Below are positions 58,021 through 64,000 of a stretch of 64,000 nt of DNA, one piece after another; the first letter of the stretch is position 1, and every line of letters begins with the position of its first letter. The translations under genes and the position numbers were made by a program. Under the pieces are notes generated by a model. It was given only the letters and a program-made list of their open reading frames with translations, made no database searches and was not told the DNA's origin. Location: NCBI RefSeq assembly GCF_001921865.1, contig NZ_MSCT01000010.1, positions 248,001 to 312,000 of the forward strand, given 5' to 3'. The DNA comes from Pseudomonas chlororaphis (GTDB lineage Bacteria > Pseudomonadota > Gammaproteobacteria > Pseudomonadales > Pseudomonadaceae).

Positions 58021-60396
58021 GTGATTATTTCCAGGCAGTTACCCAGGTTTTCCCTTGCGGGTTCGTTTCTGGGGCTGAGCCTTGCGGGGCTCGTTATGGG
58101 TTGGAGCCTGGCGGCCCAGGCGCGCGAGGCGCAGGCCGGCGAGGCGAGCGCCGATATTCGCCGCACCGGCTTTGGCGTGCCGCATATCCGTGCCGCCGAT
58201 GAGCGCGGGTTGGGGTATGGCATCGGCTATGCCTACGCCCAGGACAACCTGTGCCTGCTGGCCAACGAAGTGCTGACGGTCAATGGCGAGCGCTCGAAGT
58301 ATTTCGGCCCGCAGCAACAGACCCTCGAACAACGGGACAACCTGGCCAGCGACCTGTTCTTCACCTGGCTGAACACGCCCCAGGCGGTGTTCGGTTTCTG
58401 GCAGGCGCAGACGCCGCAGGTGCGGCAACTGATCGAAGGTTATGTCGCCGGCTACAACCGCGCGCTGGGCGAGCGCCAGGCCCAGGGTCTGCCCGAGCAG
58501 TGCCAGGGCGATTGGGTACGGCCGTTGACGGCCCTGGACCTGGTCAAGTTGACGCGTCGGCTGCTGGTCGAAGGCGGCGTCGGCCAATTCGCCGAAGCCC
58601 TGGCGGCCGCCACGCCTCCGGCGGCCACGGCGCGTATCGAGCCCTCGGCGCAGGCCTTCGCCCGGGCGGACGCCCGCGGCCAGCGCTTTGCCCTGGACCG
58701 CGGCAGCAACGCCGTGGCCGTGGGCCGCGAACGCTCCTCCAACGGCCGCGGCATGTTGCTGGCCAACCCGCATTTCCCCTGGGTGGGCGGCATGCGCTTC
58801 TACCAGATGCACCTGACCATTCCCGGCAAGCTGGATGTCATGGGCGCTGCGTTGCCCGGCCTGCCGATGATCAACATCGGCTTCAGCCAGCACCTGGCCT
58901 GGACCCACACGGTCGACACCTCCAAGCACTTCACCCTGTATCGCCTGCAACTGGACCCGAAGGACGCCACCCGTTACCTGCTCGACGGCCAATCCCTACC
59001 GCTGCAGAAGCAGACGCTCAACGTGACGGTGAAGGGCGAGGACGGCCAGCTCGCAACGGTCAGCCACAGTGTCTACAGCTCGACCTTCGGCCCCGTGGTG
59101 CAATGGCCCGGCAAGCTCGACTGGGACAACCGCTACGCCTATAGCCTGCGCGACGCCAACCTGGAGAACGACCGCGTCCTGCAACAGTGGTACGCGATGA
59201 ACCAGGCCCGCAACCTCAAGGAGCTGCAAGCCTCGGTGCATCAGCTGCAGGGCATTCCCTGGGTCAATACCCTGGCGGTGGATGACCAGGGGCAGGCCCT
59301 GTACATGAACCAGTCGGTGGTACCCAACGTCAGCGCGCAGAAACTCGCGTTGTGCAGTGACCCACGGATCGGCACGCAGTTGATCATTCTTGACGGCTCC
59401 CGCAGTGCCTGCGCCTGGGACATCGACCCGGCCGCGGCGCAAAAGGGCATCTACCCGGCCAGCCAACTGCCGCAACTGTTGCGTAGCGACTACGTGCAGA
59501 ACTCCAACGATTCGGCCTGGATGGTCAACCCGGCGGCGCCGCTGCAAGGGTTCTCGCCGCTGATCAGCCAGCAGGACCTGCCGCTGGGGCAGCGTGCGCG
59601 GTTTGCCTTGAACCGTCTGGTCGGCAGCGGCCAGGGCGCGCCGCTGAGTGTCGCCGACCTCAAGCACATGGTGATGGACGATCAGGTGTACCAGGCCGGG
59701 CAGGTGATGCCGGACCTGTTGCAATTCTGCGCCGCCGACCTTGGCAGCGATGCGCAGGCCCTGGGGCCGCTGTGTGCCAGCCTCAAGGCCTGGGACCGCA
59801 GCGCCAACCTGCAGAGCGGCCTGGGCCTGGTGCATTTCCAGAACGTCATGGAGCAGTTGGAGGCGGTCGACGATCGCTGGCGCGTGCCTTTCGACGCGCG
59901 CGACCCGCAGCACACGCCGCGCGGCCTGGCGCTGGACCGGCCGGCCGTGGCCAAGGCGCTGCGCGAGGCGATGCTGGCGTCGGTGCAACAGGTGGCCGAG
60001 TCGGGCCTGAAGGCCGACAGCCGTTGGGGCGATATCCAGGTGGTCAGCAGCGGCGGCCAGCAAACGCCGATCCACGGCGGCCCGGCCAGCCTCGGGGTGT
60101 ACAACGCGATCCAGAGCGTGCCGACGGCCGACGGCAAGCGTGAGGTGGTCAGCGGTACCAGCTACCTGCAAGTGGTCACCTTCGACGACCAGGGGCCACA
60201 TGCCCAGGGCCTGCTGGCGTTCTCCCTGTCCAGCGACCCGGCGTCGCCGCACTCGCGGGACCAGACCGAGGCGTTCTCGAAGAAGCAGTGGAGTGCGTTG
60301 CCGTTCACCGAACAACAGATCCAGGCGGACCCGCAGTACCGCTTGCAGGTCATTCGGGAAAGGGATGTTCGGCTGAGCAAGGTGGCGGCTCAGTAA
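58021..60396 (+). CDS. pvdQ: Acyl-homoserine-lactone acylase / pyoverdine maturation acylase PvdQ
   Basis: 791 residues, Ntn-hydrolase of the penicillin acylase family. A signal segment (FLGLSLAGLVMGWSLAAQA) sends it to the periplasm. It should self-cleave at Gly228-Ser229 (DRGSNAVAVG), making Ser229 the N-terminal nucleophile of the beta chain; HLAWTHTVDTSKHF and QNSNDSAWMVNPA supply the rest of the active site. Many stretches match PvdQ of P. aeruginosa closely by memory (LLANPHFPW, MRFYQMHLTIPG). PvdQ removes the fatty acyl chain from the pyoverdine precursor and also degrades long-chain AHLs. AGGAG lies 5 nt before the GTG chosen. Confidence 0.93.
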   Translation: MIISRQLPRFSLAGSFLGLSLAGLVMGWSLAAQAREAQAGEASADIRRTGFGVPHIRAADERGLGYGIGYAYAQDNLCLLANEVLTVNGERSKYFGPQQQTLEQRDNLASDLFFTWLNTPQAVFGFWQAQTPQVRQLIEGYVAGYNRALGERQAQGLPEQCQGDWVRPLTALDLVKLTRRLLVEGGVGQFAEALAAATPPAATARIEPSAQAFARADARGQRFALDRGSNAVAVGRERSSNGRGMLLANPHFPWVGGMRFYQMHLTIPGKLDVMGAALPGLPMINIGFSQHLAWTHTVDTSKHFTLYRLQLDPKDATRYLLDGQSLPLQKQTLNVTVKGEDGQLATVSHSVYSSTFGPVVQWPGKLDWDNRYAYSLRDANLENDRVLQQWYAMNQARNLKELQASVHQLQGIPWVNTLAVDDQGQALYMNQSVVPNVSAQKLALCSDPRIGTQLIILDGSRSACAWDIDPAAAQKGIYPASQLPQLLRSDYVQNSNDSAWMVNPAAPLQGFSPLISQQDLPLGQRARFALNRLVGSGQGAPLSVADLKHMVMDDQVYQAGQVMPDLLQFCAADLGSDAQALGPLCASLKAWDRSANLQSGLGLVHFQNVMEQLEAVDDRWRVPFDARDPQHTPRGLALDRPAVAKALREAMLASVQQVAESGLKADSRWGDIQVVSSGGQQTPIHGGPASLGVYNAIQSVPTADGKREVVSGTSYLQVVTFDDQGPHAQGLLAFSLSSDPASPHSRDQTEAFSKKQWSALPFTEQQIQADPQYRLQVIRERDVRLSKVAAQ

Positions 60397-60419
60397 GCGC
60401 GTTCAACCTGGCGTCAAAC

Positions 60420-60450
60420 GAAGGCCGCACCCGCGAGGGTAGCGGCCTTC
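60420..60450 (+). terminator. Hairpin terminator after pvdQ
   Basis: GAAGGCCGC and GCGGCCTTC form a 9-bp stem with a 13-nt loop, followed by AGCTTTT. Also positioned to end the convergent FecR gene, whose stop codon it touches. Confidence 0.7.
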
Positions 60451-61450
60451 AGCTTTTCGGCGGGTTGCCCGGCAGCGAGTTGATCACCGGGTTGCCGTCC
60501 TGGTTGCGGGTCAGGTAGACCGGCAACACCTTCGGCAGCGACGTCACCAGGCTCTTGACCGCGGTGATGTCGTAGATGCCGCCGACCCGAATATTGCCGG
60601 TGGCGCTGTCGGCCAGCATCACCGGGGTGCTGAGGTAGCGGTTGATCAGCGGCAGGGCTTCGCCGAGCGCCAGGTTGTCCAGCACCAGCTTGCCCTGGCG
60701 CCAGGCCAGCGAGCTATCGCCGGGGTAGGTCTGGCTGATCTGCGGCTGATAGTCGCCGCGGCGGTAACGCGCCTGCATGCCCGGATCGAGACGGAAACCG
60801 CCGTCGGGGCGGCTGCTGTCGCTGTTCACCAGTACCGAGCCTTCGAGCAGGGTGACCCGTACCTGGTCCTCGTACATCCAGACGTTGAACTGGGTCCCGG
60901 TAACGCGGACCTGGCCGCTGCCGGCCTTGACCACGAAGGGGTGGGCGCTGTCGTGGCTGACCTTGAAGAAGGCTTCGCCTTTTTTCAGGGTGGCCCGGCG
61001 CTGGTCCTTGTAGTTGCTGTAGGTCAGCTCGCTGCCCAGGTTGAGCTCGACCTGGCTGCCGTCGGCCAGGGTCACTTGGCGCACGCTGCCCTCGGCCTGG
61101 AAGCGTTCATAGGAGGAGGGCAGCCAGCCCAGGCTCCAGCCGCTGTAGGCGGCCAGCGGCAGGGCCAGGACGCTGATCGCCGCGGCCATGCCATAGGTGC
61201 GCCAGGCGCTGCGTGGCGCTGGTAGGGGCAGGACAGTAGCGGCCTGCGGACGTGGCAGGTGATCGGCGACGTCCCAGATTTCCTGCATCGCTTCGTATTC
61301 GAAGGCGTGCAGCGGGTGGGCATCGCGCCATTGCTCGAAGGCCTCGCGCTCGGCGGGCGTACAGTCCGCGGCATGCAAGCGCATGCACCATTGCGCGGCG
61401 GCATCGGTGATAGCGTCGTATTCGGTTTCCGTGAGGTGCTGTTCGCTCAT
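60449..61450 (-). CDS. FecR-family anti-sigma regulator (possibly FpvR)
   Basis: 333 residues. An N-terminal cytoplasmic domain (AAQWCMRLHAADCTPAERE, then FEQWRDAHPLHAFEYEAM) of the FecR N-terminal type, one membrane helix (ISVLALPLAAYSGWSLG) and a periplasmic FecR domain (VTLADGSQVELNLGSEL, VTGTQFNVW). Such proteins hold an ECF sigma factor until a TonB receptor signals. In P. aeruginosa pvdQ is close to fpvI-fpvR, so this could be FpvR controlling PvdS/FpvI, but no sigma factor or receptor gene is in the window. Convergent with pvdQ. Confidence 0.88.
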   Translation of the reverse strand: MSEQHLTETEYDAITDAAAQWCMRLHAADCTPAEREAFEQWRDAHPLHAFEYEAMQEIWDVADHLPRPQAATVLPLPAPRSAWRTYGMAAAISVLALPLAAYSGWSLGWLPSSYERFQAEGSVRQVTLADGSQVELNLGSELTYSNYKDQRRATLKKGEAFFKVSHDSAHPFVVKAGSGQVRVTGTQFNVWMYEDQVRVTLLEGSVLVNSDSSRPDGGFRLDPGMQARYRRGDYQPQISQTYPGDSSLAWRQGKLVLDNLALGEALPLINRYLSTPVMLADSATGNIRVGGIYDITAVKSLVTSLPKVLPVYLTRNQDGNPVINSLPGNPPKS

Positions 61451-61602
61451 TGACTCTTCCTGGTTTCGCGCATTCTACCCTTCGCAACCGGGCTTGTAGA
61501 ACAACCGTCATGGCTAATGCATATCAAAGTGGAACTTATTTTTCCGCGCCGGCCCTAAAAACAGGACTTTGCCCAATCAGTATCCATACATGGAGTGAAA
61601 AA

Positions 61603-61872
61603 ATGATCAAAAACACACTGGCCGCAGTCATTGCCACCGCCACCTTGCTCAGCGCCGGCGCGGCGCTGGCTGATCGCCCGGGAGCGGGCTGGGTGACTAT
61701 CGAGAAAGCCATCGAGACCGCCAAGACCAAGGCCGGCTACATCGAGGTCTACAAGATCGAAGCCGACAACGACGGCTATTGGGAAGGCGAAGGCCGCAAG
61801 TCCGACGGCGTGGTCTACGAGTTCCGCATCGACGGCGCCTCGGGCAACGTCATACGCGACCAGAAAGACTGA
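61603..61872 (+). CDS. Periplasmic PepSY-domain protein
   Basis: 89 residues. Signal peptide ends at AALA. The rest is a single PepSY domain (WVTIEKAIETAKTKAGYIEV, VYEFRIDGASGNVI). PepSY domains bind or inhibit peptidases and metal-related partners. GGAGTG precedes the ATG giving MIKNTLAA. Followed by a hairpin (61882-61906). Confidence 0.88.
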   Translation: MIKNTLAAVIATATLLSAGAALADRPGAGWVTIEKAIETAKTKAGYIEVYKIEADNDGYWEGEGRKSDGVVYEFRIDGASGNVIRDQKD

Positions 61873-61881
61873 TTGTCCTCC

Positions 61882-61906
61882 GGACGCCGGTTCCTTGCCG
61901 GCGTCC
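61882..61906 (+). terminator. Hairpin after the PepSY gene
   Basis: GGACGCCGG and CCGGCGTCC with a 7-nt loop, 9 nt after the stop. No T-run follows, so termination is only probable. Confidence 0.55.
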
Positions 61907-62099
61907 ATCTCGCCGCGTTGCCGTTACGTCCTGCATTTTTCTCCAGGCATTCTTCGCGAGCGTTTCCCGGCATCGTCCGGGCCCGGCTCCGGTCGAGGTT
62001 GACAGGGCGCGCGCAAAGCGTTGTTTAATCGTCGGGCGCACTCACCGACGTGCCCCTCATACGCTGTAGCCCACTCCAATAATTAATCCGGAGCTTCAG

Positions 62100-63137
62100 A
62101 TGTCTGTATCGCCCCTGGCTGTTGCAACGCCCGCCGAACACCTGTCGCTCGAGGCGCTGGTGAGGCTGTTGGAAACGATTTTCCTGCGCCATGGCACCAG
62201 CGCCGACGTCGCGCACTGCCTGGCGCGCAACTGTGCCAGCGCCGAACGCGACGGCGCCCACAGCCATGGTGTATTCCGCATTCCCGGATACGTCTCGACC
62301 CTCAAGAGCGGTTGGGTCGACGGCCAGGCCGTGCCGCTGATCGAGGATGTGGCCCCGGCCTTTGTCCGGGTCGATGCCGGCAACGGTTTCGCCCAGCCGG
62401 CACTGGCGGCGGCGCGTGGGTTGCTGGTGGAAAAAGCCCGCCACGCCGGGATCGCCATCCTGGCCATCCGCAATTCCCATCACTTCGCTGCGCTGTGGCC
62501 GGACGTCGAGCCGTTCGCCGAGGAGGGGCTGGTGGCCTTGAGCGTGGTCAACAGCATGACCTGCGTGGTGCCCCACGGCGCCGACCGTCCGCTGTTCGGC
62601 ACCAACCCGATCGCCTTCGCCGCGCCCCAGGCCGGCGGCAACCCGATTGTCTTCGACCTGGCCACCAGCGCCATCGCCCACGGCGACGTACAGATCGCCG
62701 CGCGCAAGGGCGAGCGCCTGCCGCCGGGCATGGGCGTGGACGGCCTCGGCCAGCCCACCGACGACCCGAAAGCCATCCTCGAAGGCGGCGCGCTGTTGCC
62801 GTTTGGCGGGCACAAGGGCTCGGCGCTGTCGATGATGGTCGAGCTGCTGGCGGCGGCGCTGACCGGGGGCAACTTCTCGTTCGAGTTCGACTGGTCCAAC
62901 CACCCGGGGGCCAAGACTCCGTGGACCGGCCAGTTGCTGATCGTCATCGATCCGAGCAAGGGCGCCGGGCAGAGTTTCGCCGAGCGCAGCCAGGAGCTGA
63001 TCCGGCAGATGCACGGGGTGGGGCTCAAGCGTTTGCCGGGGGACCGGCGCCATCTCCAGCGGGAGAAATCGTTGCGCGAGGGAATCGCCTTGCCGGCGGC
63101 CGAGCTGCAGCAGTTGCGGGAACTGGCGGGGTTGTAG
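62100..63137 (+). CDS. dpkA: Delta1-piperideine-2-carboxylate / pyrroline-2-carboxylate reductase, Ldh family
   Basis: 345 residues of the malate/L-sulfolactate dehydrogenase-type family. Close by eye to DpkA of P. putida and P. syringae: RDGAHSHGVFRIPGYVSTL, AIRNSHHFAALWPDVEPFAE, VNSMTCVVPHGA, LFGTNPIAFAAP, LLPFGGHKGSALSMMVELLA and GAKTPWTGQL. Reduces the cyclic imines formed from D-lysine or D-proline with NADPH, giving L-pipecolate or L-proline, in D-amino-acid catabolism. The His in HSHG and SHH are the expected catalytic region. Stands alone in the window. Confidence 0.93.
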   Translation: MSVSPLAVATPAEHLSLEALVRLLETIFLRHGTSADVAHCLARNCASAERDGAHSHGVFRIPGYVSTLKSGWVDGQAVPLIEDVAPAFVRVDAGNGFAQPALAAARGLLVEKARHAGIAILAIRNSHHFAALWPDVEPFAEEGLVALSVVNSMTCVVPHGADRPLFGTNPIAFAAPQAGGNPIVFDLATSAIAHGDVQIAARKGERLPPGMGVDGLGQPTDDPKAILEGGALLPFGGHKGSALSMMVELLAAALTGGNFSFEFDWSNHPGAKTPWTGQLLIVIDPSKGAGQSFAERSQELIRQMHGVGLKRLPGDRRHLQREKSLREGIALPAAELQQLRELAGL

Positions 63138-63223
63138 GAGCCCCGGGCCCTGAATGCACGGACCAGGCGAGCGGGGCGCTGGCCTGGTCCGGTGGTTCGT
63201 TCAGGGGCGGGCGCGGGCGACGC

Positions 63224-63544
63224 TTACGAGCGACGGCCCAGCAACAGGCCGACCACCAGGCCGAAGCCGGCGGAAATCGCCACGGTCTGCCACGGATGGC
63301 CGCCGATGTATTGCTCGGTGGCGTCCACCACCGGCTTGCTGCGTTCGCGCACGCTGGACACCGAATCCAGTGCCTGCTTGAGTTTCAATCCGACCTGCTG
63401 GCGCAGCGTCTCGCCTTCCTCGCCGACCAGCGACGCGCTGTTTTTCAGCAGTTTTTCCGATTCTTCGATCAGCGCCTGCAGGTCGCTGAATGCCTGGTCC
63501 TTGATTTGTTCGTCAACCGCTTGCGCGGCAGTTTTACGAGCCAT
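63224..63544 (-). CDS. DUF883 family (ElaB/YqjD-like) membrane-anchored protein
   Basis: 106 residues: a long amphipathic helical region (LQALIEESEKLLKNSASLVG, LRQQVGLKLKQALDSV) and a C-terminal membrane segment with the family ending AISAGFGLVVGLLLGRRS. YqjD-like proteins are tail-anchored and bind ribosomes in stationary phase. Confidence 0.92.
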   Translation of the reverse strand: MARKTAAQAVDEQIKDQAFSDLQALIEESEKLLKNSASLVGEEGETLRQQVGLKLKQALDSVSSVRERSKPVVDATEQYIGGHPWQTVAISAGFGLVVGLLLGRRS

Positions 63545-63700
63545 TGAGTTACTCCTTGCGGGTCAGTGATGCGATGAACAATGGAGTCGCGGGGGCGGCG
63601 AAAAGTTGCAGCTATTTTTCCGCCCGAGCCTGATGCCGGACGCAAAACCCCAACCGTCACAGTGTAAGATGTCGGCTATTTTACGCAGCAGGAAATTCCC

Positions 63701-63955
63701 ATGAGCTTCAATCTGGCCAACAAGACCCTCGCCGAACGCGCGGAGATCGAAGATGAAAAGTCCCGCCTGTTCGATCTGTGGCAGAGCAACCTGGGCAAGG
63801 CCAAGGGCGAAGCCGCGCGGTTGTTCGGCGAGCGCGCCAAGCGCAAGGGCCGATGGGCCGAATGGGTGCGCTCGGAGCTGGACGGCATGTCGCCGCCGGA
63901 ATACGCCAACATGGTGCGCAGCGAAGTCAATCGCCTGATGGCGGCGAACAAGTAA
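63701..63955 (+). CDS. Small conserved-looking helical protein
   Basis: 84 residues, charged and helical throughout (LAERAEIEDEKSRLFDLWQ, KRKGRWAEWVRSELDGMS, YANMVRSEVNRLM). No signal peptide or membrane segment. Unrecognised family; function unknown. The AGGAAAT before the ATG is a fair ribosome site. Confidence 0.75.
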   Translation: MSFNLANKTLAERAEIEDEKSRLFDLWQSNLGKAKGEAARLFGERAKRKGRWAEWVRSELDGMSPPEYANMVRSEVNRLMAANK

Positions 63956-64000
63956 CCGCGAAACTCTCGACAATCGCCTCGCGTACTTTCAGCACCACCG
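63927..64000 (-). CDS. Possible C-terminal end of a gene entering from the right
   Basis: A minus-strand frame is open from base 64000 to a TGA at 63927-63929, encoding VVLKVREAIVESFAVT and a short tail. The opening resembles the C terminus of a LysR-type regulator, but too little is present to be sure. Confidence 0.3.
   Translation of the reverse strand, partial: VVLKVREAIVESFAVTCSPPSGD

Overview
The window looks like a chromosomal stretch of a fluorescent-group Pseudomonas. It is GC-rich, with intergenic REP-type repeats of the GCGAGCAAGCTCGC and GTAGCCGCTGCCG kinds. It carries a MuxC/OpmB-type efflux pair, a MucR-like MHYT-GGDEF-EAL protein, CcoG, PvdQ acylase, DpkA and a copABCD cluster. 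No rRNA, tRNA, CRISPR array, transposase or phage gene was seen. All assignments come from reading motifs, not from database searches.

Layout. 1-3875: end of an RND efflux operon. 4405-10668: c-di-GMP enzyme, SDR, MocR regulator, CcoG, separated by repeat-filled gaps. 10876-33575: a large alpha-glucan/trehalose locus in two halves. The plus-strand half is glgE, treS-maltokinase and glgB. The minus-strand half is glgA, treZ, malQ, treY, a DUF2934 protein and glgX, followed by a PIG-L-like and an EEP-family gene. Together they can route glucan to trehalose (TreY/TreZ), trehalose to maltose and maltose-1-phosphate (TreS-Mak), and back to branched glucan (GlgE, GlgB), with GlgX and MalQ trimming chains. 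No glgC or glgP lies in the window. 34062-36047: a D-2-hydroxyacid dehydrogenase and a secreted alpha/beta hydrolase.

36262-45102 is the most unusual part. A sigma70-like promoter drives a 53-codon gene for a small peptide ending AASCAYHR. A perfect 13-bp hairpin follows, then seven tightly packed or overlapping genes: an intact metallo-beta-lactamase-fold protein, its paralogue with two ligand residues lost, an APH-like kinase, a double-length ABC protein, an aldo-keto-reductase-like protein, a PGAM-like protein and a GAMT-like methyltransferase. The ABC protein appears to build one ATP site from a signature motif in its first half and Walker motifs in its second half. Several enzymes look like pseudoenzymes. 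I read this as a candidate ribosomal-peptide pathway that matches no class I recognise. In the same direction follow a secreted protein, a dihaem cytochrome c and a flavocytochrome-c sulfide-dehydrogenase-type flavoprotein (45154-47535), possibly a linked periplasmic redox module.

47532-52846 is copper handling on the minus strand: copA-copB-copC-copD behind a perfect CopR-type box, then DUF411 and a YqaA-like membrane protein. 52883-63955 holds single genes: SRPBCC protein, an unknown 176-residue protein with a strong terminator, aldo/keto reductase with a divergent LysR, small membrane and lipoprotein genes, a Fur-fold protein, pvdQ with a PvdS-like promoter, a FecR-family anti-sigma factor, PepSY protein, dpkA, a DUF883 protein and a small helical protein.
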